A stretch of 64,000 nucleotides of DNA from Solobacterium sp. (GCA_017512555.1 JAFWFE010000063.1:1-64000); one strand, 5' to 3'; positions 53,101 to 61,515 are shown, numbered from the stretch's first letter. Translations and numbers: made by a program. The notes: generated from the sequence alone by a model not told the origin.

Positions 53101-55443
53101 ACAGTTGCTGCCCGGTACAACGGCGTGACAACGGAAGACTTCATCGACCTGGACGGTTTCGCGAAAGTTGAAGCTGCTGCCACTATCGGCGGAGCGGCTT
53201 TGACACCGTATACAATTTCTGGCGTATCCGGTCAGTGGTACATCTACAATACTGATCAGGACCAGTCAATCTACTTCTTCTATACCCGTCTGAAGTATTC
53301 CATCAATTTCATGGACGGCGGTTACTTTGATGGTGAAGGTAATCCGCTGACGGATGATTATTCAACTGTCGGACAGTGGAAAGCAGTAGATAACATTGTC
53401 TACGGATCTAACATCGCCTCCTACAACAAGGGAGGAGCTGACTACTATGAACCTGCAGCAGCATATCCGGGATTCATATTTGAAGGCTGGTACATCGATG
53501 ACAGATGTACGACACCGTACACATTTACAACCATGCCGAAGGGCGGCCTGACGCTCTATGCAAAGTGGCGTCAGATCCAGTACCGTGTGTTCATGCATCC
53601 GAATGCCAAACTGCCGGACGGAACCAATGACAATACCCTCACCTGGGGTAGTGCAACCCAGGACCTGAACTTCCGTGTATCCTATATGGGTCAGGTGAGT
53701 ATGCCGACAGGCCTGCGCGATGAGTACGAGTTCATCGGCTGGTTCCTTGATGAAGAGACGAGCATTCCGTTCAACGAAGATACGAAGCTGACAGAAGACA
53801 TTGTTACTGCCGATTATGACAAGACAGACCCTGCCAACTACACTGATCCGATGAACAAGTTCGGTGAGATTGAAGGCCAGGGAAGTAATTCTGATCTGAC
53901 CGGGAATAATGGATCCGAACGTTTCTGGATCACGAAAAAACTGGATCTGTATGGCAAGTGGAGCGCTATACTGACAGGCGCACAGGGCATCGGTGTTATC
54001 TATGATGCAAATGGTGGTTCCAATGCTCCGGATGACACCCGGAAGTACAAGGACAATGTCCAGGCGATTGCCCAGGCAGCATCCACACCTCCGGCGAATT
54101 ACCGGTTCCTGTACTGGGTCGTTCAGAAGTGGGACGGCACTGCATACGTCGATGCGAAAGACAGCAGCGGTAAGTTGTTGACTGTCTACCCGGGTGACGG
54201 CTTCACCGTGCTGAAGAATTACGCCAAAGTAACCGACCTGACGCCGGGTGATGAAGGATACTCTGAAGAAGATGAAATCTACAAGGCGTATACCATGCAG
54301 CTGCGTGCAGAATACGGTCCGGAAGAAGCCAGTAAAGATACCTATATGAACTGGTACAAGAATGACCAGGATCCTTCCGAACTGCTGCACGAGGATAAAG
54401 ACCTCCTGATCAACGAGGCAGTGGATATCTACACACTGACTTCAGGAATTCCGACCCGTACAGGTTATAAGTTCCTCGGATGGGCCCGCGAGGCAGAATA
54501 TGCGCTGAGTGAAGATAACAAGCCGACCGGCGATGCCATTACATATTACGATGTAGATGAAGATGATTTGTATTTGAAGTGGGTCGAAACCACAGGGGGA
54601 GAAGGACACTACGAAGCAAAGAATTCCTCTGGTTCTTGGGTGACAGTTACACAGGTCGCTGCTGATGAAAAGATGCCGTACCATGCATTATATGCAGTAT
54701 GGAAACTGGATCACTTCTTCATCTTCCATTCTGCCACCGGTGTGCTGGAAGCTGTGGAATATACAGATACCATTGACCTGACAGAATATGTCACAAATGG
54801 TTATCTCTACGGCGGTTACTACAGTGCCTATACACGCTATGAAGCAACAGATGCAGATAAGGCTAACGCAGAAAAGAGCGCAGACCTCAAGATAACGATT
54901 CCTGACAGTACGTATACTCCCGAAACAGACAGTACGCATGTTGGTTCATGGAATATCGATAATGCATACACTGCGCCTGGAACATCTATGAAACCGGATG
55001 CGCAGACGGTCTACTACCTGAAGGAAGTGAAGACACGTTATCTGCAGAATTATCACCAGATCACCTACAACAAGACTTCTCTTGAGTTGACAGGTCTCTA
55101 CCTCTTTACTGCAATCGATGATACGAATTATAACGAGAACGGATTTACACTGAAGTCTACAGATGGTAAGACAGCAACGGTTGTACAGACCTTCTCGATT
55201 ACCAATGCATCAGGTAAAACTGTCGTGCTGAAAGCCAATACGATCTTCAAGAATAAAGGCCTGGCCGGAGATGGATACCTTGGATACTGGAATGTTACTG
55301 GTTCGAGTTACTATACTACAGGATCATTCACGATATTGCCTTATTGGGTAACACCGGATACGATCAAAGTTGATGGAATCAGTACCAGAACGGTAACGGT
55401 TACTGAGATGACCAAGTCAGGGATCACCAAGTCTGATGAATAG
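50197..55443 (+). CDS. Giant secreted surface protein 1, InlB-type repeats
   Basis: The 1,748-residue protein has a Sec signal peptide (residues 1-25, cut after VFA), an acidic Glu/Pro/Thr stalk (about 27-160), an N-terminal module (about 165-430) shared with the two other giant proteins, and at least four InlB/Flg_new-type repeats (GYTFVGWY, GFIFEGWYIDD, YEFIGWFLDEE, YKFLGWARE) at about 674, 1090, 1177 and 1424. A C-terminal module (1505-1748) follows, conserved in giant protein 2 and containing NYHQITYNKT and LTGLYL. No LPXTG, membrane tail or SLH domain is present, so the anchoring mode is unknown. Start is supported by AGGAGG 10 nt upstream; the ATG at 50134 lies before the RBS. It overlaps a small EF-hand gene by 8 nt. 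Confidence 0.9.
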   Translation: MNKKVLSVILSALMSISVLQTPVFAAGDEPEADGQEEVTEVQENTAEETEEVQEPEEEEENLEEPAEETPEVTEESEESEILEVAEVLEETEEPEETPEVQQETEEPEESEAPEITEPEEPAEESEETVEDPEENEDLLIAEEEEEEDVVLTETSEEEPEVTLITPEPVTYNGVTVTVSYLSDTFGSKEVTMIVGEPGETEKEALEALGRSFKAVDITFIDEEGNPVQPEEGKNVSVSLEADGMKDTGNYGVVHVDGEGNITELDAVPEVTNTVTEHVKVGETTRTIEVPAETEIVEVQNYKEETYTEYELKEQTIEVPAVISYRYVRKSREAEVTQGTWGFFNYGKSGQNQTRTEYYYEKEPYVVREAYTYSTWKRTPVQKTRTVPAGTRNETRIVKEAYSYEVTEDIYEDVVYNDVQTSFEAGSFSVYAVIGGSTDDEARAIVNFYGIDNALITTYFVKNSDQMPPANEAERQPGVQYIDDIVTDPGIGGTLPGNQIFVGWYIGNSDDYTTTTAPKTINDIRQYLVDQTFTEGETIINVYAMIFKVFTVTYLDEQNISMGSDEVKVRTSESNGAYTVSKTYVPVDPTKNFEGWQTENDSFIADAQYSGEAASEPYKMGTTMTISGDITFTVSAPKGRWLIFDENGRGATYNAPQFVRDGEVTHEPALDMIRLGYTFVGWYTVKYDDDATPDEANRFEFGQELEQPSTTIYAKWTSVETAHYTVIYWKQKVDGSDYDFEHSQTITGNVGTTINVTASGTTVAVTGANIYNIEKGFSFKEADTGKTISATGNTVINVYIQRNQYTLTFRAPGYTYTPTTSSFGTQYGLVDGVYVELNWHLGWGGIYWTYGDTWGSEGPVYTGTRYTRSQGEMTVKEITAYYEQNISDYFPIEGDNGVTYNHGERWKPGTNGLGWTEVMVFIDTMPNENVTFTLDEADRPLKTMYYYVEALDTDTTTITHKGTKYVLYNTVAARYNGVTTEDFIDLDGFAKVEAAATIGGAALTPYTISGVSGQWYIYNTDQDQSIYFFYTRLKYSINFMDGGYFDGEGNPLTDDYSTVGQWKAVDNIVYGSNIASYNKGGADYYEPAAAYPGFIFEGWYIDDRCTTPYTFTTMPKGGLTLYAKWRQIQYRVFMHPNAKLPDGTNDNTLTWGSATQDLNFRVSYMGQVSMPTGLRDEYEFIGWFLDEETSIPFNEDTKLTEDIVTADYDKTDPANYTDPMNKFGEIEGQGSNSDLTGNNGSERFWITKKLDLYGKWSAILTGAQGIGVIYDANGGSNAPDDTRKYKDNVQAIAQAASTPPANYRFLYWVVQKWDGTAYVDAKDSSGKLLTVYPGDGFTVLKNYAKVTDLTPGDEGYSEEDEIYKAYTMQLRAEYGPEEASKDTYMNWYKNDQDPSELLHEDKDLLINEAVDIYTLTSGIPTRTGYKFLGWAREAEYALSEDNKPTGDAITYYDVDEDDLYLKWVETTGGEGHYEAKNSSGSWVTVTQVAADEKMPYHALYAVWKLDHFFIFHSATGVLEAVEYTDTIDLTEYVTNGYLYGGYYSAYTRYEATDADKANAEKSADLKITIPDSTYTPETDSTHVGSWNIDNAYTAPGTSMKPDAQTVYYLKEVKTRYLQNYHQITYNKTSLELTGLYLFTAIDDTNYNENGFTLKSTDGKTATVVQTFSITNASGKTVVLKANTIFKNKGLAGDGYLGYWNVTGSSYYTTGSFTILPYWVTPDTIKVDGISTRTVTVTEMTKSGITKSDE
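55173..55252 (+). repeat. 80-bp perfect repeat, copy 1
   Basis: Identical to 60800-60879 over 80 bases; encodes part of the C-terminal module (TVVQTFSITNASGKTV). Confidence 0.95.
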
Positions 55444-55711
55444 AAACATTGCAAAGAAGACATATAGCGGTCCAATATTCTTTGGGCTCACCCCGGAAGA
55501 CGATCCTGGTATCGTTCTGCCCCCTTCTCAAGGCACAAGTGGTGAGGACCCTCAGTTCACATGGAATCCTGCTATTGATTCAAACGATATTGACATGTTC
55601 TGGGTAAGCCATGATGAAACAGATCTTGCAGAGATGGATACAGACCACGATCTGTATATCTCTAAAGCGGAATTCGACGCATGGTTTGCCAGCATTGGCG
55701 GTAACTGGTAA
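55436..55711 (+). CDS. Small EF-hand protein coupled to giant protein 1
   Basis: The product has 91 residues. The ATG lies in ATGAATAG, whose TAG ends the giant gene, an 8-nt overlap in the +1 frame; no good SD precedes it, so translation probably depends on termination-reinitiation. Residues 68-79 (DTDHDLYISKAE) form a canonical EF-hand loop with Asp at 1, 3, 5, Ser at 9 and Glu at 12. A central PGIVLPPSQGTSGEDP is identical in the second copy. There is no signal peptide, although the partner is secreted. Ends in SIGGNW. Function unknown; Ca2+ binding is inferred. Confidence 0.85.
   Translation: MNRNIAKKTYSGPIFFGLTPEDDPGIVLPPSQGTSGEDPQFTWNPAIDSNDIDMFWVSHDETDLAEMDTDHDLYISKAEFDAWFASIGGNW
55621..55695 (+). 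repeat. 75-bp perfect repeat, copy 1
   Basis: Identical to 61254-61328; covers the EF-hand region of the small gene. Confidence 0.95.
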
Positions 55712-55739
55712 GAATCAGTCAAACAACGAGTAACAGAAG

Positions 55740-55780
55740 AGAGGTTAGTGCAGTCAAAAGATTGTGATAACCTCTTTTTT
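55740..55780 (+). terminator. Terminator of unit 1
   Basis: AGAGGTTA...TAACCTCT stem with an inner GCAGTC/GATTGT pairing around AAAA, then TTTTTT. Confidence 0.9.
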
Positions 55781-55856
55781 AAATATTTATGTTGAAAAAA
55801 TGTAATTATACGATTGTTCTGGTAGAAAAGTTTCATCAAATCCTCGTATTTTTATA

Positions 55857-55885
55857 CTGACATTGCACAAAACGAATGATATATT
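55857..55885 (+). promoter_or_regulatory. Promoter of giant gene 2
   Basis: CTGACA (55857-55862), a 17-bp spacer and TATATT (55880-55885) preceded by TGA, giving an extended -10. The same layout lies before giant gene 3. A small TGCAT/ATGCA hairpin in the leader is found near 55914-55931. Confidence 0.7.
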
Positions 55886-55958
55886 TATTCTGTATAAGTA
55901 TACGCAATTCTTTTTGCATCTTTTCACATGCAGAAAGCGTAGCACAGGAGGACAGGAT

Positions 55959-58900
55959 ATGAACAAAAAAGCTCTATCTGTTATTCTGTCATTGCTGATG
56001 AGTGTCAGTGCATTTCAGACACCAGTGTTTGCGGCAGGGGAAGAACCCGAAGCTGACGGTCAGGAAGTAACAGAAGTACAGGAAAACACAGAAGAAGAAA
56101 TCGAAGAAACACAGGAACCGGAAGAAGAGGAAGAGAACCTTGAGGAACCTGCAGAAGAAACTCCGGAACTGACGGAAGAATCAGAAGAAACCGAGATTCC
56201 TGCAGTTACGGAAGTTCCTGAAGTAACAGAAGAGCCGGAAGAAACCGAAGCTCCCGAAGTTACTGAGCCTGAAGAACCGGCAGAAGAGACCGAAGAGACA
56301 GTGGAAGATCCCACGGAGAGCGAGGGTCTTTTGATCGCTGAAGAAGAGGAAGAGGAAGACGTCGTTCTTGCGGAAACCCCGGAAGAAGAGCCTGAAGTGA
56401 CCCTGATCACACCGGAGCCGGTGACTTATAACGGTGTAACGGTAACGGTCAGCTATCTTTCTGATACTTTTGGTGGTAAAAAAGTCACCATGATCGTCGG
56501 AGAACCTGGTGAAACGGAGAAAGAAGCACTGGAAGCCCTTGGCAGATCTTTCAAAGCGGTCGATATCACATTCATTGATGAAGAAGGCAATCCTGTCCAG
56601 CCTGAAGAAGGAAAGAATGTGTCTGTCACGCTCGAAGCAGAAGATATGGAAGATACCGGAATGTATGAAGCTGTACATGTCGACAGTGAAGGAAATGTCA
56701 CTGTGATGGAAGCAACATCAGAAGTAACGAACACGGTCACCAGACAGGAAAAAGTCGGCGAGACGACCAGAACGGTTGAAGTCCCTGCGGAGACAGAGAC
56801 TGTCGAAGTACAGGACTATAAAGAAGAGACATACACGGAGTATGAACTGAAAGAACAGACGGTCGAAATCCCTGCGGTCATTTCCTACCGGTATACACGC
56901 AAGAGCAGAGAAGTAGAAGTAACACAGGGCACATGGGGATTCTTCAATTATGGAAAATCCGGAAAGAGCCAGACACGCACAGAGTACTACTACGAGAAAG
57001 AACCGTATGTAGTAAGAGAAGCGTACACGTATTCGACGTGGAAAAGAGTGCCTGTGCAGAAGACAAGGACAGTCCCTGCCGGAACCCATACAGAGACAAG
57101 AGTCGTACGTGAAGCTTACACCTATGAGGAAACAGAAGATGTCTACGAAGATGTTGCATACAACGATGTACAGACATCCTTTGAAGCAGGCAGTTTCTCG
57201 GTATATGCGGTTGTAACAGCCGCACCTACCACCGGAGAAGAGTTTGTCATATACTCTGGGACAACAGCTTTGGCTTATAGTGGAAACGGTGGCCTTACTA
57301 CTGCATCAATAACAGTTGAAAACGACATAGTTCGCTCAGGCAGTGATAATATCGTATGGACGTTTACAGAAATCGGAACAGATGCTAACGATAATATAAT
57401 CTATCGCATTTCATACACCTCTGGATATACTACTCGCTATCTCAGGTATAGTAGCAGTCAAAACAGTCTGGCATTAGGTACATATACCAATAACAGTGAA
57501 TGGATATATGATCAATATAATCATCGCCTGACTCAAGGAAACAGATATCTTAGGTATAACAATAATACGTTTACTTTAACGACAAATGTTAATCAAGCAT
57601 CTGCGATTTATCTTGCTCATGTTGAAGATGAACCGGTACCCGGAGATTTAAATTATTACTATTACAATGCAGATCGTACTGCCTCGATCAGTGCTTCGGA
57701 AGTAGCTGAAACACTCACTACTGACTGGGTCGATGTCTCAACACTTGCTAAAGAGATCACTGGTTATACATATCTTGAGGCAAGAGCGAATAGTAAAGAT
57801 GGTGATGTGATCACCGAAGTTAATGGAAGAGCATATCGTCATGGAACAGAAACGAGCGGTAGCGGATCTCGATTAGATAATATCTATTTTATTTACATGA
57901 AGGATTATGTTGCTGGCGAAGATGTGATCCCTGGTCTGAACGGTCCTGTCACCGAGAAGGAAGTTACACAGAATCCAGATGGTACATTTACCATTACGTT
58001 GGATGTTACCGGTGTTGTGAATGAAGTCAAGCATGGTGCTAATGTTGTTATTGTATTTGACCGTACATATAGTATGAGCGGCAATATGAGCAATACTGAC
58101 CGTACAATGCGTATCAATGCAGCGATATCTGCCGTCAACACACTGGTAACCACGCTGAATCCGGGCGATCCGTCAATCGAGGGGTTCAATGATATTGATT
58201 TTGCCTTGGTTGAATTTGATCGAAACGCAGCGGTATATGACTTCGGGACAAATGGTATTTCCGGACATACGAACTGGACAAAGAGCGGCAGCGCTTTGAC
58301 AACACGTATCGAAAGGTATCGGAACGGTCAGAATCTTGCGGCATCCGGAGCTACTCAAGGTGGTGGCGGCACCAACTGGCAGGCAGCACTGCAGGCTACG
58401 GCATCAGTACTTGAAAACAAGCCGGATGCCGATCCTACTTATGTCATTTTCATGACCGATGGTGAACCGACGATCTACATAGGGAGTGATGAGGTTCATA
58501 ACACCAACATAACAACATCGAGTCCGGAATATGCTAGAGCTGAACCGTATGCAACTGCTATCGTCAGTGCAGATTATCATATGTATGACATTTTCTGCAG
58601 TGCCAGTACAACGACATTACTACAGTCCCTGTACACAACATCCCACGCAGACAGTTATGTCATGGCAGAAACCCAGGCAGCAGTTGAGCAGGCATTTGCA
58701 AATGTTGCTCAGGCCATGATTGATGCGATTGGTTCCAGCAACTATGGTGTCAACGATGGTGTTCCTGAACTTGGATCTTTCGATATCAATACAGTAGATG
58801 GGACACTTGGTGAGGCTAGATACTATAAGAAAGAAGCAAATGAAAGTGCCTTTACGGAATGGACAAATGCGCCGGCAGCAACACCTTCTTCAACGGGTGT

Positions 58901-61076
58901 TCTGTGGGATCTGACATCTGTCGGAACGCTGACAGGTGATACAGTATATCGAATCGAATTCGAAGTATGGCCGAGCCAGGCGGCGTATGACTTGATTGCT
59001 GATTTGAACAATGGGCTGCGGTTCTACGATTATGCTGATTATCTGGCTTCCAATCCGGATCCTGTGCTGACAGAAGAAGCAGCAGTTACAGCCGGTCTGG
59101 TTCTGACTGCTGATCAACGGTCGCAGATTACGGAACCGGCAAGTGCAGATGCTGAGTATACGATGAAGACAAACACCACCCTGTCCGCAACTTACAAACT
59201 GTATGGACAGACAATTACTGAAGATGACATTGACTTCACAGCCGATGCTATGGATCTGCCGGTAGAACCGATTTCTGTCAAGAAGATATGGCCGGCAAAT
59301 ATGCTGGACGAATACGGAGCAGCGGATTACCGTGATCCTGAAACCGGAGAAACCTTCACTGCTACAGAAATCGTGCTTACATTGAAGCGTGATGGTCAGA
59401 ATTACATGGATATTCTGGTCAAGGGAAGTGAAGGGTGGAAAAAGGATGACATCTTTGTTTCCAACGGCTTCATGACAGTAGAAACTGTTGATGGTCAGAA
59501 GGTTGCGCATATCAAAGAGGTAGGACATGATTACCAGTTGGTTGAACCGCCGGCATTCATGTATTACTGGGATCTGGTATCGGATATCTATCATCCGATG
59601 GTCATCAACGGGGTTCCAACATTACTGGTCTACAATCAGGATAAGAAAGCAGCAGACGTTGACAACGTGACATACTTTGCAATCGGCCAGAATGACGATG
59701 GAACACCGAGGGTCTATGAAAAGCATGCTGCTACGGACAATACCCTGGAAGGTTCAAACTATCGTAGATCTAATCTGAACCTGACCAAGGTTATTACATC
59801 CGGTGATGCTGATGCCCTCTTCACTTACACTGCAACGGTTAATGATTCTTATTCAACAGACGGCTATGTGTGGTTCTCTGTTTGGGATCCTGCTGTGAAC
59901 GGTCTGACCTTTGATGCGGAAGTAACCGGTGCTACCAAGGAAACCAAGACTATTCCTGCAGATGCTACCATGAACGATGACGGTACATGTACATTCCCGG
60001 TTGAAAACCCGAGAACACATGTGATCACCAATGAAACATATCCGGTTGCAGGTGACGGGAAGTACTATACCGGTTACTACTATGCGACAAACGGTGCGAC
60101 AATCACTTTGAAGATCAAGGCAACATGGAACGTCCGCTTCCTGAACCTGTATCATGGCTCTACATATAGCTTTGAAGAAACAGGCATGCCGGGCAACTTT
60201 GAATTCCAGAGTGTTGAAGCAAGCACACAGTGGAACTTCATGCATCAAGACAACGCAGACTGGTATGAAATTGTTGAAGGAAACGCAAATGGTAAGATCA
60301 CAGGAACGATAACAGAACCGAACAACAATTATACGGTCAAGTATACCAATAAACCGAAACAGGAATTCTACATCTATCACTCTGGTGTTGCGACAGACGG
60401 TAATCTGGAAGTCATTCCGATGACAGCAGTCAACACAGATGGGACATATGACCTGTACGCAAAGACAACGGCAGGAACTCTCTACGGTGGTTATTATCTC
60501 GATTACGCCGGTAAGGGTGACTATGCGGATGATGGTATCAAGGGAACGACCGGCGTTGCCTACACAGGTATGAACTATGAGTGGTCAAATCCGCAGACTG
60601 TGGACGGAAGCGCGATGAAGCCTGTAGCCGGCGAGACCTATTATATTAAAGAAGTTCCGACATACTATCTGAGAAACTATCATCAGATCACTTATAATAA
60701 GACCACCCTCAAACTGACAGGTCTCTATCTTATGTCCGCGATTGATGATACAAACTATAACGAGACCGGATTCCTGCTGCAGACAACAGATGGCAAGGAA
60801 GCAACGGTTGTACAGACCTTCTCGATTACCAATGCATCAGGTAAAACTGTCGTGCTGAAAGCCAATACGATCTTCAAGAGTCTCGGTATCACTGAAGACG
60901 GTGAGTATCTGACATACTGGAACGCGACCGGAAGCAGTTACTTCGCTGCGAATACAACATTCACAGTCAAGCCATACTGGAAGACACCTGACGGAATCCT
61001 CGTAAAGGGAACAAGTACACGTACGATCGAGATTGTTGATCTTACAAAGAGTGGTATTTCCAAGATTGATGAATAG
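55959..61076 (+). CDS. Giant secreted surface protein 2, vWA and Cna-B domains
   Basis: The 1,705-residue protein has a signal peptide (1-25), acidic stalk, the shared N-terminal module (about 150-420), a beta-rich region (425-560, ...RYLRYSSSQNS...), and a vWA domain (about 690-930) with a MIDAS reading DRTYS at 701-705 (DxTxS) and TDGEP at 834. A Cna-B-like domain (about 1104-1215, SVKKIWP...EIVLTLKRDGQ) and a pilin-like domain (1271-1440, LTKVITSGDADALFTYTATV) follow, then the C-terminal module (1467-1705). vWA and Cna-B domains are usual in pilus-tip adhesins; no LPXTG or membrane tail is present. RBS AGGAGG. It overlaps the small EF-hand gene by 8 nt. Confidence 0.9.
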   Translation: MNKKALSVILSLLMSVSAFQTPVFAAGEEPEADGQEVTEVQENTEEEIEETQEPEEEEENLEEPAEETPELTEESEETEIPAVTEVPEVTEEPEETEAPEVTEPEEPAEETEETVEDPTESEGLLIAEEEEEEDVVLAETPEEEPEVTLITPEPVTYNGVTVTVSYLSDTFGGKKVTMIVGEPGETEKEALEALGRSFKAVDITFIDEEGNPVQPEEGKNVSVTLEAEDMEDTGMYEAVHVDSEGNVTVMEATSEVTNTVTRQEKVGETTRTVEVPAETETVEVQDYKEETYTEYELKEQTVEIPAVISYRYTRKSREVEVTQGTWGFFNYGKSGKSQTRTEYYYEKEPYVVREAYTYSTWKRVPVQKTRTVPAGTHTETRVVREAYTYEETEDVYEDVAYNDVQTSFEAGSFSVYAVVTAAPTTGEEFVIYSGTTALAYSGNGGLTTASITVENDIVRSGSDNIVWTFTEIGTDANDNIIYRISYTSGYTTRYLRYSSSQNSLALGTYTNNSEWIYDQYNHRLTQGNRYLRYNNNTFTLTTNVNQASAIYLAHVEDEPVPGDLNYYYYNADRTASISASEVAETLTTDWVDVSTLAKEITGYTYLEARANSKDGDVITEVNGRAYRHGTETSGSGSRLDNIYFIYMKDYVAGEDVIPGLNGPVTEKEVTQNPDGTFTITLDVTGVVNEVKHGANVVIVFDRTYSMSGNMSNTDRTMRINAAISAVNTLVTTLNPGDPSIEGFNDIDFALVEFDRNAAVYDFGTNGISGHTNWTKSGSALTTRIERYRNGQNLAASGATQGGGGTNWQAALQATASVLENKPDADPTYVIFMTDGEPTIYIGSDEVHNTNITTSSPEYARAEPYATAIVSADYHMYDIFCSASTTTLLQSLYTTSHADSYVMAETQAAVEQAFANVAQAMIDAIGSSNYGVNDGVPELGSFDINTVDGTLGEARYYKKEANESAFTEWTNAPAATPSSTGVLWDLTSVGTLTGDTVYRIEFEVWPSQAAYDLIADLNNGLRFYDYADYLASNPDPVLTEEAAVTAGLVLTADQRSQITEPASADAEYTMKTNTTLSATYKLYGQTITEDDIDFTADAMDLPVEPISVKKIWPANMLDEYGAADYRDPETGETFTATEIVLTLKRDGQNYMDILVKGSEGWKKDDIFVSNGFMTVETVDGQKVAHIKEVGHDYQLVEPPAFMYYWDLVSDIYHPMVINGVPTLLVYNQDKKAADVDNVTYFAIGQNDDGTPRVYEKHAATDNTLEGSNYRRSNLNLTKVITSGDADALFTYTATVNDSYSTDGYVWFSVWDPAVNGLTFDAEVTGATKETKTIPADATMNDDGTCTFPVENPRTHVITNETYPVAGDGKYYTGYYYATNGATITLKIKATWNVRFLNLYHGSTYSFEETGMPGNFEFQSVEASTQWNFMHQDNADWYEIVEGNANGKITGTITEPNNNYTVKYTNKPKQEFYIYHSGVATDGNLEVIPMTAVNTDGTYDLYAKTTAGTLYGGYYLDYAGKGDYADDGIKGTTGVAYTGMNYEWSNPQTVDGSAMKPVAGETYYIKEVPTYYLRNYHQITYNKTTLKLTGLYLMSAIDDTNYNETGFLLQTTDGKEATVVQTFSITNASGKTVVLKANTIFKSLGITEDGEYLTYWNATGSSYFAANTTFTVKPYWKTPDGILVKGTSTRTIEIVDLTKSGISKIDE
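60800..60879 (+). repeat. 80-bp perfect repeat, copy 2
   Basis: Identical to 55173-55252. Confidence 0.95.
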
Positions 61077-61344
61077 AAACATGGCAAAGAAAGCATATAA
61101 CGGGCCAAAAATTTTCGAGGTTGACCCTACAGCTGATCCCGGTATCGTTCTGCCCCCTTCTCAGGGCACAAGCGGTGAGGACCCTCAGTTCACATGGGAT
61201 CCTGCTATTGATCAAAATAGTATTGATATGTTCTGGTTAAACCATGACGAAATAGATCTTGCAGAGATGGATACAGACCACGATCTGTATATCTCTAAAG
61301 CGGAATTCGACGCATGGTTTGCCAGCATCGGCGGCAACTGGTAA
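61069..61344 (+). CDS. Small EF-hand protein coupled to giant protein 2
   Basis: The product has 91 residues and is identical to the first copy at 75 of 91 positions; residues 63-91 with the EF-hand loop (68-79) and residues 23-43 are unchanged. Differences gather at residues 5-22. The ATG again lies in ATGAATAG at the giant gene's stop. An upstream TTG at 61033 is less likely. No signal peptide is seen. The gene is followed by a terminator. Function unknown; role as partner, chaperone or anchor of the giant protein is only inferred from coupling. Confidence 0.85.
   Translation: MNRNMAKKAYNGPKIFEVDPTADPGIVLPPSQGTSGEDPQFTWDPAIDQNSIDMFWLNHDEIDLAEMDTDHDLYISKAEFDAWFASIGGNW
61254..61328 (+). repeat. 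75-bp perfect repeat, copy 2
   Basis: Identical to 55621-55695. Confidence 0.95.
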
Positions 61345-61370
61345 GAGTCAGGCAAACAACGAGTAACAGA

Positions 61371-61414
61371 AAAGAGGTTATTGCAGTCAAAAGATTGCTA
61401 TAACCTCTTTCTTT
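61371..61414 (+). terminator. Terminator of unit 2
   Basis: AAAGAGGTTAT / ATAACCTCTTT stem, inner GCAGTC/GATTGC pairing around AAAA, T-rich end. Confidence 0.9.
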
Positions 61415-61486
61415 CTATTTATGCTCGAAAATAGATAATTATATGATTGTGCTATTGGAAATGCATTATCAAATCTTATTATTTTA

Positions 61487-61515
61487 CTGACATTGCAAAA
61501 AAAGAATGATATACT
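61487..61515 (+). promoter_or_regulatory. Promoter of giant gene 3
   Basis: CTGACA (61487-61492), 17-bp spacer, TATACT (61510-61515) preceded by TGA; a better match than in unit 2. Confidence 0.75.

Larger units (their letters stand above)
55712..55958 (+). repeat. Repeated intergenic unit, copy 1
   Basis: Holds in order a terminator, an A+T-rich spacer, a promoter and a leader. The same order and largely the same sequence recur at 61345-61588. Confidence 0.85.

Noticed and set aside
53362-54390. 342-codon leftward frame inside giant gene 1 (and 58890-59594 in giant gene 2)
   Set aside because: Opposite to genes with clear domains; no family features, no RBS; not shared between the copies.
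55430-55445. Programmed +1 frameshift joining giant and small proteins
   Set aside because: Not excluded, but no slippery codon is seen: GAA shifted to AAT would not pair. Reinitiation at ATGAATAG is simpler; kept only as a test in the findings.
55514-55545. LPPSQG in the small proteins as a sortase motif
   Set aside because: It lacks LPxTG spacing, a hydrophobic segment, a basic tail and a signal peptide.
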